A stretch of 11,874 nt of DNA from the NCBI GenBank assembly GCA_029932835.1, contig JAOZPI010000025.1:1-11874 (forward strand), written 5' to 3'. The position numbers and the translations under genes were made by a program. The DNA comes from an archaeon. Lineage in GTDB: Archaea; Altiarchaeota; Altiarchaeia; JAFGQM01. Shown piece after piece: positions 4,857 through 11,801 of this stretch; the first letter of the stretch is position 1, and the number at the start of each line of letters is the position of its first letter. The notes under the pieces were generated by a model. It searched no databases. It was given only the letters and a program-made list of their open reading frames with translations, and was not told the DNA's origin.

Positions 4857-6764
4857 ATGAAGATATTATTTAACCATGCGGATTTCTTTGAATTTAGGGT
4901 AACCAAAAAGGCCTTAAAGGATGCTGAGTCTTTGGATGGAAATCGTTCTGGGAGTGCCGAGGACGCATTAGTAGCATTTGTAGCTGTGGAGAAACAAGAT
5001 GAGGGCAGAGAAGAGGCCATAGCACAAAGAGCTGTTGCTGAGATCGAGGAGGTTGTAAAGCAGGTAGGTGCCAAAAGCATAGTTGTCTACCCCTATGCTC
5101 ATTTGTCATCAACACTCTCCTCACCCTCTTCAGCAAAGACTGTTATAGACTCTATCTACCAGGTGCTCTTATCTAAAGGATATGCCACGCTTAAGGCCCC
5201 TTTTGGCTGGTACAAGGCCTTCAAGATACATGGAAAGGGCCATCCTATGTCAGAGCTAAGTCGTGAGATTCTTGTTGAGGAACTGCGACGGGAGGCGTCC
5301 AAGGTTGGGGAATCAGAGGCCCTAAGGGCGGAGAAAAAGTTAAGGTCAAAATGGTTTGTACTAACCCCAAAGGGCGATCTTTATCCCCTCTCCCAAGAGG
5401 CTGGAAAAATAACTGGGTTTGATTTTTCTCAGTACCCCAATCTTGAAAAGTTTGCGAAATACGAATTGAGCAAGAGTCGTGTAGTAGATAAAACACCCCC
5501 TCACGTACACCTAATGAGGAAGCTGGAGCTAGTGGATTACGAACCAGCTAGTGATCCCGGAAATCTGCGGTATTATCCAAAGGGAAGATTAATAAAGGCC
5601 CTCTTAGAGGATCTCGTCAGTCGTGAGGTCAGGAAATATGGAGCTATGGAGATTGAGGCTCCGATTATGTATGACTTTGATCATCCAAGTTTAAAGAAGT
5701 ACCTCAACCGTTTCCCTGCACGCCAGTACACCATAATAACCCCAAACAAAAAAGTATTTCTCCGCTTTGCCGCTTGCTTTGGACAGTTCCTAATGGCACA
5801 CGACGCTACTATATCGTATAAGAGCCTCCCCCTCCGCCTTTATGAGCTAACCAAATATAGTTTCCGGGTGGAGAAGAGGGGGGAACTGACTGGCCTTCGC
5901 AGGCTCCGTTCGTTCACCATGCCGGATTGCCATGCGTTTGTTTCTGATTTTGAGATGGCAAAGAGGGAGATGAAGCTCAGGTTTGAGCTTGCAGACAAGG
6001 TCCTGAAGATGTCCGGTATTGATCCAAAGGGTGACCTTGAAATGGGGCTCAGGATAGTAAAGGAGTTCTATGATGAGCATCGGGATTTTGTATCAGATCT
6101 TGTAAAAAAATGGGGGAAGCCCATCCTAGTAGAAATGTGGGATTCTCGCTTCTTCTACTTTGTAATGAAATATGAGTGGAACTTTGTGGACTATCTCGGT
6201 AAGGCATCTGCTCTCACGACAGATCAGATAGATGTAGAAAATGCGATAACCTATGACATAAGATTTACAGATAAGGATGGACAGGAAAAGCATCCCCTTA
6301 TTCTCCACCTTTCCCCAAGTGGTGCTATAGAACGGGTTATCTACGCACTCTTAGAAAAGGCTTACATGGATCAGGAATCAGGTAAAAAACCAACACTTCC
6401 CGTTTGGTTATCCCCTACGCAGGTTCGTATAATACCTGTTGGGGAAAAAAACCTCGCTACGGCTGAGAAGACACAGGAGGAACTCTCAGAAGCTGGCATT
6501 CGTGCAGATCTGGATGACCGAGACCTCACTATGGGAAAGAAGATACGGGATGCGGAGAGCGAGTGGGTGCCTTATATCGTTGTTATCGGTGAAAAAGAAG
6601 AAGAAGAACAGAGGCTTTCTGTTCGGATCAGGAAAATAGATAAACAAGTAAGCATGGATCTTCAAGATCTGAAACAGACTATAAAAAAGGAGATATCTGG
6701 TCTGCCCTATCGGGAACTTCCCATGGCTCCGCGTCTATCTGTAAGGCCAAAGTTCGTTGGCTAG
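4857..6764 (+). CDS. thrS: Threonyl-tRNA synthetase, archaeal type
   Basis: This class II synthetase charges tRNA-Thr. It has 635 residues. The N-terminal domain (about 1-145) is the archaeal D-tyrosyl-tRNA-deacylase-like editing domain that removes mis-attached serine; its hallmark is the APFGWYKAFKIHGKGHPMSELSR block (about 114-136). The catalytic core follows, with class II motif 2 around FRVEKRGELTGLRRLRSF (336-353) and motif 3 near PSGAIERVIYALLE (487-500). C307 (AACFGQ), H359 (PDCHAF) and H484 (LILHLS) match the usual Zn ligands. The C-terminal anticodon-binding domain begins near LPVWLSPTQVRIIPV (514-528). A short GAA run (about 6595-6608) encodes an acidic EEEE patch. The start ATG 4857 follows GAAGGG. 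The stop is 5 bp before mevalonate kinase. Its presence between MEMO and mevalonate kinase is not the common order. Confidence 0.97.
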   Translation: MKILFNHADFFEFRVTKKALKDAESLDGNRSGSAEDALVAFVAVEKQDEGREEAIAQRAVAEIEEVVKQVGAKSIVVYPYAHLSSTLSSPSSAKTVIDSIYQVLLSKGYATLKAPFGWYKAFKIHGKGHPMSELSREILVEELRREASKVGESEALRAEKKLRSKWFVLTPKGDLYPLSQEAGKITGFDFSQYPNLEKFAKYELSKSRVVDKTPPHVHLMRKLELVDYEPASDPGNLRYYPKGRLIKALLEDLVSREVRKYGAMEIEAPIMYDFDHPSLKKYLNRFPARQYTIITPNKKVFLRFAACFGQFLMAHDATISYKSLPLRLYELTKYSFRVEKRGELTGLRRLRSFTMPDCHAFVSDFEMAKREMKLRFELADKVLKMSGIDPKGDLEMGLRIVKEFYDEHRDFVSDLVKKWGKPILVEMWDSRFFYFVMKYEWNFVDYLGKASALTTDQIDVENAITYDIRFTDKDGQEKHPLILHLSPSGAIERVIYALLEKAYMDQESGKKPTLPVWLSPTQVRIIPVGEKNLATAEKTQEELSEAGIRADLDDRDLTMGKKIRDAESEWVPYIVVIGEKEEEEQRLSVRIRKIDKQVSMDLQDLKQTIKKEISGLPYRELPMAPRLSVRPKFVG

Positions 6765-6769
6765 ACGAA

Positions 6770-7696
6770 ATGACAACAGCCTCTGCTCCAGCTAAGATCC
6801 TTCTCCTGGGGGAACATACTGCCCTTTACGGCAACCCTGTCTTAGCTGCCACCTTGGATATAAAAGCTGTTGTCTCTCTTTCTCGTCGAAGAGATAAAGA
6901 GACATACATCACGGCTCCTTCATTGAATTTAGATCGTGTGCCCCTTGGGCGGTACCAACGGGGAGAGCGCCTTGTAAAAAGAGCCTTGGACTTCTTCCCA
7001 AGCGGGTACGATATTCGCATAACGTCAGAAATTCCAATCGCCTCTGGCTTGGGTTCCTCTGCAGCCGTTTCAGTTGCACTCGTTTCTGCCTTAGCTAAGG
7101 AGCATGGCCTTTCCCTACCAAAAGAGGAAATCGCGAGGATTGCCACAGAATGCGAGTCTATGGTCCATGGCCAGAGCAGCGGGGTAGATACATACACAGT
7201 TGCCTATGGCGGAGTCGTATTGTATCAAAACTACTCTGTAAGGGAGCGGAGCATCAGAAATTATCCCTCTATAGTTATGGCCCATTCCGGAATTGAAAGC
7301 GAAACAATCGATCTTGTCTCAAAAATGGAGCATAATAGGCAGCACAACAAATCTGGGTTTGAGACATTTTTATCTAAGTCCAAGGCCTTGGTTTTAGAGG
7401 GGTTGCAGAGCCTTTTGAAGGCTGACTGGAAGAAGATGGGAGAGCTTATGAATCAGAATCAGGACCTGCTGAGGCAGATAGGTGTTAGCCATGAGAGGCT
7501 TGAAGAGCTCATATCTGCAGCGCTTGATGCTGGAGCCTATGGAGCAAAGCTCACTGGAGCAGGAGGAGGGGGCGTGGTTATAGCCCTAGTGGATGAGAAT
7601 TCAAGAGAAAATGTTTCCAAAGCTTTAATTGACTCTGGAGGAAAAATAATAGATGGAAATATCTCGGGAGAGGGAGTGATGATAAATGGAAAATAG
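6770..7696 (+). CDS. mvk: Mevalonate kinase (GHMP family), copy 1
   Basis: This enzyme phosphorylates mevalonate to mevalonate-5-phosphate, an early step of archaeal isoprenoid lipid synthesis. The 308-residue protein shows the three GHMP motifs: SAPAKILLLGEHTALYG (5-21), ASGLGSSAAV (91-100, ATP-binding loop) and KLTGAGGGG (260-268). K9, E129 and D140 (ECESMVHGQSSGVD) correspond to the catalytic Lys, the Mg-binding Glu and the catalytic Asp of mevalonate kinase (the Glu-to-Asp spacing of 11 is conserved). It follows thrS by 5 bp and overlaps fni by 11 bp, which fits a shared pathway and coupled translation. The 136 bp coding for D219-G263 plus one base is identical to the paralog at 10296-11225, although the rest of the two proteins is quite different. 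Confidence 0.93.
   Translation: MTTASAPAKILLLGEHTALYGNPVLAATLDIKAVVSLSRRRDKETYITAPSLNLDRVPLGRYQRGERLVKRALDFFPSGYDIRITSEIPIASGLGSSAAVSVALVSALAKEHGLSLPKEEIARIATECESMVHGQSSGVDTYTVAYGGVVLYQNYSVRERSIRNYPSIVMAHSGIESETIDLVSKMEHNRQHNKSGFETFLSKSKALVLEGLQSLLKADWKKMGELMNQNQDLLRQIGVSHERLEELISAALDAGAYGAKLTGAGGGGVVIALVDENSRENVSKALIDSGGKIIDGNISGEGVMINGK
7424..7559 (+). repeat. 136-bp identical in-frame block shared by the two kinase genes, copy 1
   Basis: Read base by base, 7424-7559 is identical to 10977-11112 (offset 3553, same strand, same reading frame). The flanking bases differ on both sides: T7423 versus A10976, and C7560 versus G11113. It encodes 45 residues from DWKKMGELMNQ through AYGAKLTG, stopping as the third GHMP motif begins. 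Confidence 0.97.
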
Positions 7697-8735
7697 AAAG
7701 AGGGATCATATAGAAATCTCGGTGCGGGAGGATATAGAGGCGGGGAGTACCCTTTTTGAGGATGTCCAGCTCCTCCACATGGCTCTCCCGGAAATAGATC
7801 TAGAAGGCATAGATATGGGTGTTCGCCTTTTTGGAAAAAGCCTCCGATATCCCATAATAATTGAGGCAATGACTGGAGGGACTAAACAAGCAATGGGGAT
7901 TAATGCTGCTCTTTCCAAGGTTGCTGATGATCTGCAGATAGGTATAGGAGTCGGGAGTCAGAGGGCGGCCATAGAGAAGCCTTCCTTAGAGAAAACCTAT
8001 CGTGTAGTCCTTGAAAATGCCCCCACTACCCTTCGAATCGCCAACCTCGGTGCAGTGCAATTGAACTATAACTATGGATTGGAGGAGTTTCAAAGGGCAG
8101 TGGATATGATAGAAGCTGATGCCTTGGCCCTTCATCTTAATCCTCTCCAAGAGGCGATCCAACCCGAGGGAGAGACAAACTTCTCTACTCTCCTCCCAAA
8201 GATACGAGGGATTTCCAAGAATCTCTCTGTCCCTCTTATAGCGAAGGAGGTGGGTTGTGGCATATCAAAAAGAGCGGCTCAGGCGCTTATCTCCGCAGGA
8301 ATTCGTCACATAGATGTTGGAGGCTATGGCGGAACCTCATGGAATCGAATAGAGAGGTATCGCGTCAGGGATGAGAGGTTTGAGACCTCTGAGATATTTG
8401 ATGATTGGGGAATACCCACGGCTGTCTCTCTTTTATCCATCCGGGCACTTCCATGCCAGAAGATCGCCAGTGGGGGTATCCGCACCGGGGTGGAGGCAGC
8501 AAAGGCTATTGCCATGGGTGCAGATGCAGTGGGTATAGCTCTCCCCCTCCTCAGGGCCTTTTTGGACAGGGGGGAGGCAGGTGTTAGGGACTATCTTCAT
8601 CAATTTATTGATGAGCTCAAACTTGCGATGTTCCTTAGTGGGTCCAAGGACATAGCTTCTCTCAAAAAGGCAGAGTATAGAATCCTTGGAAAATTAGCAC
8701 AGTGGGTTTCTCCCTTTCAGGGGCAAAAAACCTAG
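7686..8735 (+). CDS. fni: Type 2 isopentenyl-diphosphate delta-isomerase
   Basis: This FMN- and NAD(P)H-dependent enzyme interconverts isopentenyl and dimethylallyl diphosphate. It has 349 residues with a TIM-barrel flavoprotein layout. Family landmarks are NRKRDHI (3-9), the MTGG loop (62-65), GVGSQRAA (88-95), HLNPLQE (150-156), KEVGCGIS (187-194), GGYGGTSW (212-219) and the phosphate-binding GGIRTG (263-268). Type 1 isomerase is unrelated, so the assignment is clear. Its ATG lies inside the end of the mevalonate kinase gene (11-bp overlap) and is preceded by GGGAGTGAT, a good Shine-Dalgarno match. The order mevalonate kinase, isopentenyl phosphate kinase, fni is common in archaea; here the middle gene is missing and the outer two are fused tightly by overlap. 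Confidence 0.96.
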   Translation: MENRKRDHIEISVREDIEAGSTLFEDVQLLHMALPEIDLEGIDMGVRLFGKSLRYPIIIEAMTGGTKQAMGINAALSKVADDLQIGIGVGSQRAAIEKPSLEKTYRVVLENAPTTLRIANLGAVQLNYNYGLEEFQRAVDMIEADALALHLNPLQEAIQPEGETNFSTLLPKIRGISKNLSVPLIAKEVGCGISKRAAQALISAGIRHIDVGGYGGTSWNRIERYRVRDERFETSEIFDDWGIPTAVSLLSIRALPCQKIASGGIRTGVEAAKAIAMGADAVGIALPLLRAFLDRGEAGVRDYLHQFIDELKLAMFLSGSKDIASLKKAEYRILGKLAQWVSPFQGQKT

Positions 8736-8747
8736 GGATTTCAATCT

Positions 8748-10061
8748 TTGATAAAAATGGAAATAGAAGCAGTTGGAGGGTATGAGGGAGTGGGAAGAAA
8801 CATGACTCTTGTCCGCATAGGTAATTCGCAACTTGCGATAGACTGCGGGATAAAACTTGATTCCTATCTCCTTTACTACGGAAAGGATGAAAGAGATTTT
8901 GAAGAGATACCAACTGAGGACTTATTGCGCGTGGGGGCGATACCAGACCCCCATACCAGAAGCCCAATTGACGCCTTTTTGATATCCCACGGTCATCTGG
9001 ATCACATTGGGGCCCTTTCGCGATTTTTGGACAAGCATAAGGCCCCTGTCTTTGCTACCGCCTACTCAAGTGGTTTGATCTCCCAAAAACTCACCAAAGA
9101 GCAGCTGGGGCGGATCTTTGAGATCGATTACAAACATGAGATACCCATAACTCCCTCCCTCTCTGCCGAATTCGTGCAGGTTACTCACTCTATACCCCAA
9201 TCTTCCATTATTGATATCCACTCCAAGGAAGGGGATTTGGTATACGCTGCGGATTTTAAATTTGATGATGATTCCAAGATTGCAAAGACAGACTATAAGA
9301 GGCTCAAGGAGATCGGAAGGCAGGGAGTAAAGGCGCTGGTTGTAGAGTCTTTAGATGTAGGAAAAGAAGGAAAGTCATACTCAGAAAAGGTCGCTAGGGC
9401 AAAGATACGCGATGTTATGTCCTTTGCCCATGAGAACGGAAAGCTGATCATGGCCACAACCTTCTCCACGCACCTCGAGCGGATCCAAACGCTCATAACC
9501 GAGGCCGACAAGCTGGGAAGGAAGATAATCATTGCTGGGAGCAGTTATATGCCAAATTGTTCAATGGGTGTGAATATGGGCCTCCTTGATCTTCCAGAAG
9601 CGTCTATAGTAGCTGGGAAAAAATTAGACAGAGTATTCTCCAAGATTGAGAAGGGAGGAAGAGAAAATTACTTCCTTCTTGTTACTGGTCATCAGGGGGA
9701 GCCAGGTTCTATTCTCTCACGAATAGCAGATAACCAGTTTCACTTCCACCTCACTACAGAAGATTTTATAATCTTCTCCTCGAGTACGATCCCCACCGAT
9801 GTTAATATAGCGAATAAAAGCCAAATGATAGACAAGCTGAAGAATCATGGTGTTCGCATTCTGGACGATGTTCACGTTTCTGGACATGCTAATAAAGAGG
9901 AGCACCGAAAACTAATAAAGATGTTAAATCCAGAGCACATAATACCCTGTCATGGAGATGCTCGCATGCTGGCTAGTTACCTTGAGCTAGCGGAAGAGGA
10001 GGGTTATAGAGTAAGCGACACAGTACACCTTCTACGCAATGGGAGCATAGTGGAGCTTTGA
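8748..10061 (+). CDS. rnj: Archaeal ribonuclease J (metallo-beta-lactamase/beta-CASP)
   Basis: This is a 5'-3' exoribonuclease-type enzyme of mRNA and rRNA turnover. Counted from TTG 8748 it has 437 residues. An ATG at 8757 gives 434 residues starting MEIEAVGGYEGVGRNMT, which also matches the family; TTG has a weak GGGAT at better spacing. Zinc ligands are visible: HGHLDHIG (81-88), H147 (VTHSIP) and D169 (AADFKFD). The beta-CASP insertion runs from about 200 to 370 and contains TTFSTHLERIQ and TGHQGEPGS (313-321). H380 (SGHA) and H402 (IPCHGD) complete the C-terminal motifs. Bacterial RNase J has an extra C-terminal domain that is absent here, as is normal in archaea. Its place downstream of fni is a known archaeal arrangement. 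Confidence 0.95.
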   Translation: MIKMEIEAVGGYEGVGRNMTLVRIGNSQLAIDCGIKLDSYLLYYGKDERDFEEIPTEDLLRVGAIPDPHTRSPIDAFLISHGHLDHIGALSRFLDKHKAPVFATAYSSGLISQKLTKEQLGRIFEIDYKHEIPITPSLSAEFVQVTHSIPQSSIIDIHSKEGDLVYAADFKFDDDSKIAKTDYKRLKEIGRQGVKALVVESLDVGKEGKSYSEKVARAKIRDVMSFAHENGKLIMATTFSTHLERIQTLITEADKLGRKIIIAGSSYMPNCSMGVNMGLLDLPEASIVAGKKLDRVFSKIEKGGRENYFLLVTGHQGEPGSILSRIADNQFHFHLTTEDFIIFSSSTIPTDVNIANKSQMIDKLKNHGVRILDDVHVSGHANKEEHRKLIKMLNPEHIIPCHGDARMLASYLELAEEEGYRVSDTVHLLRNGSIVEL

Positions 10062-10086
10062 CTTTGATCCTCAAGGCTTGGAATGG

Positions 10087-10102
10087 GGGGCATCATAGCC
10101 CC
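10087..10102 (+). terminator. GC-rich hairpin downstream of RNase J
   Basis: GGGGC (10087-10091) and GCCCC (10098-10102) form a 5-bp stem with loop ATCATA, 26 bp after the RNase J stop and about 20 bp before the tRNA-Cys TATA box. No T-run follows, so it is only a candidate 3'-end or transcript-stabilising structure for the upstream operon. Confidence 0.35.
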
Positions 10103-10121
10103 ACAGCCTCTAAAAATTGGA

Positions 10122-10129
10122 TTTAAATA
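10122..10129 (+). promoter_or_regulatory. TATA box of tRNA-Cys
   Basis: TTTAAATA matches the archaeal box A consensus. Initiation about 25 bp downstream would fall near 10150, giving a leader of roughly 10 nt before the mature tRNA. This is the normal distance for archaeal tRNA promoters. Confidence 0.8.
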
Positions 10130-10161
10130 CAGCGGAAATCTAAATTAAAACTCCAAGCGAT

Positions 10162-10232
10162 GCAGGGGTAGCATAGTGGCCATGCAACCGGCTGCAGACC
10201 GGTGTACGGGAGTTCAATTCTCCCCCCCTGCT
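10162..10232 (+). tRNA. tRNA-Cys (anticodon GCA)
   Basis: This 71-nt tRNA has acceptor GCAGGGG (10162-10168) paired with CCCCTGC (10225-10231) and discriminator T10232, the U73 identity element of tRNA-Cys. The D stem is GCAT/ATGC with GG in the loop. The anticodon stem ACCGG/CCGGT encloses loop CTGCAGA, with anticodon GCA at 10194-10196. The T stem GGGAG/CTCCC has loop TTCAATT. CCA is not encoded. Unlike the two tRNAs in the ribosomal operon, it has its own TATA box and a T-rich end, so it is an independent transcription unit between RNase J and the second kinase. Confidence 0.96.
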
Positions 10233-10240
10233 CTCCTGGC

Positions 10241-10248
10241 TTTCTTTT
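10241..10248 (+). terminator. T-rich terminator of tRNA-Cys
   Basis: TTTCTTTT begins 9 bp after the tRNA discriminator base. Archaeal RNA polymerase terminates at such T-rich stretches without needing a stem. Confidence 0.6.
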
Positions 10249-10266
10249 AAACACCCTCTGTTTAAT

Positions 10267-10274
10267 TTTAAATA
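10267..10274 (+). promoter_or_regulatory. TATA box of the second mevalonate-kinase-like gene
   Basis: TTTAAATA, identical to the tRNA-Cys box, is centred about 26 bp before the ATG at 10296. Initiation at the usual distance would start the RNA at or next to the ATG. No Shine-Dalgarno lies before the ATG, so a leaderless mRNA is likely. Confidence 0.7.
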
Positions 10275-10295
10275 TCCTCCCTTTAATATATCAAA

Positions 10296-11225
10296 ATGGT
10301 TGCTCAGGGATTTGGAAAGGTAATTCTGTTTGGAGAGCATTTTGTTGTTTATGGTCTTCCCTCTATCGCTGGCGGAATTGACAAGAAAACAATCGCATAT
10401 GCAGAAAAAAGCGATCTTCCGGGTCTTCATGTGATAGATAAAAGACCAGCTGTTCCTGGCTATAAGGAGGGGAAAAGAGAGCAGTTCAAAGAGAGCCTTT
10501 CGTACATAAAGGACGCAGTTCCGCAGATACCTTGGGATGTGCAGGGAATACAAATAACCCTCAAGGGAGATCTCGTAGCAGCTTCCGGGATTGGGGCCTC
10601 AGCAGCAGCTTGTGTCGCTATCGCTAGAGCAGTGAATGAATTTTTTGGTCTTGATCTAGACGATGCCCACATAAACAATATTGCCTATGAGGGCGAAAGA
10701 GGCTATCATGGTTCTCCCTCTGGTGTAGACAACACCTGTGCCACCTACGGAAAGGTAATCTATTTCCAGAAGCGTAGCGATGGCGATGTCCTTGAAGTAA
10801 TAGAACCAAAGGAACCCATAAAGATTGTTATGGCAAACACCGGCATACCTGTGAACACAAAGGCGGTTGTTGAGGGAGTACGGCACAGAAGGGAAGAGAA
10901 CCCAGAGCTATTTGAGGGCATCTTCTCCGAATACGCTGCTCTGGCAAAGGAGGCCCTCCCTGTAGTTGAGAGAGGAGACTGGAAGAAGATGGGAGAGCTT
11001 ATGAATCAGAATCAGGACCTGCTGAGGCAGATAGGTGTTAGCCATGAGAGGCTTGAAGAGCTCATATCTGCAGCGCTTGATGCTGGAGCCTATGGAGCAA
11101 AGCTCACTGGAGGGGGGGCTGGCGGTTATATGGTGGCTCTTACGCCTACTGCGGATCTCCAAGAAGCTGTAGAGTCTGCGCTCAAAGAGAAGAGCAAACT
11201 GGTACTCTCCACATCTATAGGATAG
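10296..11225 (+). CDS. Second mevalonate-kinase-like GHMP kinase, divergent paralog
   Basis: This 309-residue GHMP kinase has motif 1 GKVILFGEHFVVYG (7-20), motif 2 ASGIGASAA (97-105; GASAA rather than the usual GSSAA) and motif 3 KLTGGGAGG (269-277). K8, E134 and D145 (ERGYHGSPSGVDNT) match mevalonate-kinase catalytic positions. HGSPSGVDN resembles the HGNPSGVDN motif of eukaryotic and many bacterial mevalonate kinases more than the first copy does. Outside residues 228-272 it differs strongly from copy 1, so this is an old paralog or an acquired gene, not a fresh duplicate; those 45 residues are encoded by an identical 136 bp. It has its own TATA box. It may be a second mevalonate kinase or act on another mevalonate-pathway intermediate; sequence alone does not settle the substrate. 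Confidence 0.85.
   Translation: MVAQGFGKVILFGEHFVVYGLPSIAGGIDKKTIAYAEKSDLPGLHVIDKRPAVPGYKEGKREQFKESLSYIKDAVPQIPWDVQGIQITLKGDLVAASGIGASAAACVAIARAVNEFFGLDLDDAHINNIAYEGERGYHGSPSGVDNTCATYGKVIYFQKRSDGDVLEVIEPKEPIKIVMANTGIPVNTKAVVEGVRHRREENPELFEGIFSEYAALAKEALPVVERGDWKKMGELMNQNQDLLRQIGVSHERLEELISAALDAGAYGAKLTGGGAGGYMVALTPTADLQEAVESALKEKSKLVLSTSIG
10977..11112 (+). repeat. 136-bp identical in-frame block shared by the two kinase genes, copy 2
   Basis: Exact match of 7424-7559, in the same frame, coding D228-G272 of the second kinase plus one base of the next codon. Similarity ends abruptly at both borders: ERG before the block here versus LKA in copy 1, and GGAGGYMVAL after it versus AGGGGVVIAL. Confidence 0.97.
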
Positions 11226-11309
11226 CTGACGGGACTAAGCTTCAATAAGCCAGATGAAACTCCAACAAGACTGGTGAGAAGCAATTTGCAGATCTCGCCT
11301 CCTGTTCCT
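11226..11309. other. Intergenic region between convergent genes
   Basis: This 84-bp stretch lies between the 3' ends of the second kinase (+) and the pilin-like gene (-). No ORF or clear T-run terminator is visible. Nested complementary arms GCTTC/GAAGC (11239-11243, 11278-11282) and CCAG/CTGG (11250-11253, 11271-11274) could form a weak, interrupted stem. Confidence 0.4.
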
Positions 11310-11756
11310 CTACTGGCAGGTTCCTACCAGCTTTTGGCTCCCAATGAACTTCTTCCCTACAAGTCCGAACTCTGTGTTGTCGTAGGTTATAACAACCCGA
11401 TAGGCGTACGAGCTACCACTATCACATGAAACCCACGGCCTTATAACAGTCCCGGTTTCTCCAGGAACAAGGGTTAGATTTAGGGGCCTTTCAATTCCCC
11501 CAATAGATATGGAGGAGATCCGAATCTCATACTCCTGGTTGTTCCTTACAACAAGCACATCATCAGCGTTGGACTTCATTAGCCAGTCAAGAATTCCGAT
11601 CTCTGCGGTCTTCCAATAGAGCTTGCTCGGGTTGCCTGCAGCAGATCTTCCAAAGCTTATGAACCCTCCTAAAAGCATAACCACAACGCTGGCTATGATC
11701 ATAACCACTCCCAGTATCACAAGATACTCTATTGAGGCCTGTGCTCGTCTTTTCAT
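11310..11756 (-). CDS. Pilin-like protein with class III signal peptide
   Basis: This 148-residue protein begins MKRRAQASIEYLVILGVVM. KRRA followed by QASIEYL is the archaeal class III signal peptide, expected to be cut between A5 and Q6 by an EppA-type prepilin peptidase; E10 is the conserved Glu at position +5. Residues about 9-31 form the hydrophobic helix that both anchors the precursor and packs the pilus core. The remainder is a small beta-rich extracellular domain with two cysteines (VSCDSG and the final GTCQ), a possible disulfide. It could be a minor pilin, an adhesin subunit or a pseudopilin. It is the only minus-strand gene in the window and is divergent from the partial gene at the right edge. 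No prepilin peptidase or assembly ATPase is visible here. Confidence 0.85.
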   Translation of the reverse strand: MKRRAQASIEYLVILGVVMIIASVVVMLLGGFISFGRSAAGNPSKLYWKTAEIGILDWLMKSNADDVLVVRNNQEYEIRISSISIGGIERPLNLTLVPGETGTVIRPWVSCDSGSSYAYRVVITYDNTEFGLVGKKFIGSQKLVGTCQ

Positions 11757-11763
11757 CCTGTTC

Positions 11764-11797
11764 CTATATTAATTTAGCTAAAATAAAAACTATATTA
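11764..11797. promoter_or_regulatory. Divergent A/T-rich promoter region with repeated CTATATTA
   Basis: The spacer between the divergent pilin-like gene and the partial + strand gene is very A/T-rich. It carries the 8-mer CTATATTA at 11764-11771 and 11790-11797 (26-bp period). Either copy could contribute to a TATA element or a regulator site. TTTTTATTTTA on the minus strand and AAAATAAAA on the plus strand are the best TATA-like candidates. Confidence 0.4.
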
Positions 11798-11801
11798 GGA
11801 G

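Noticed and set aside
6595..6608. GAA trinucleotide run in thrS as a microsatellite
   Set aside because: It is short, codes an acidic loop in frame, and is ordinary for a charged surface turn.
7537..7869. Minus-strand open frames across the mvk/fni overlap
   Set aside because: Both + strand genes are well supported by family motifs, and the antisense products are proline-rich and unlike real proteins.
10142..10153. 12-mer AAATTAAAACTC shared by the tRNA-Cys leader and the spacer upstream of the SecB-like gene (4384-4395)
   Set aside because: Very A/T-rich, with only two occurrences in unlike positions relative to the genes; most likely chance.
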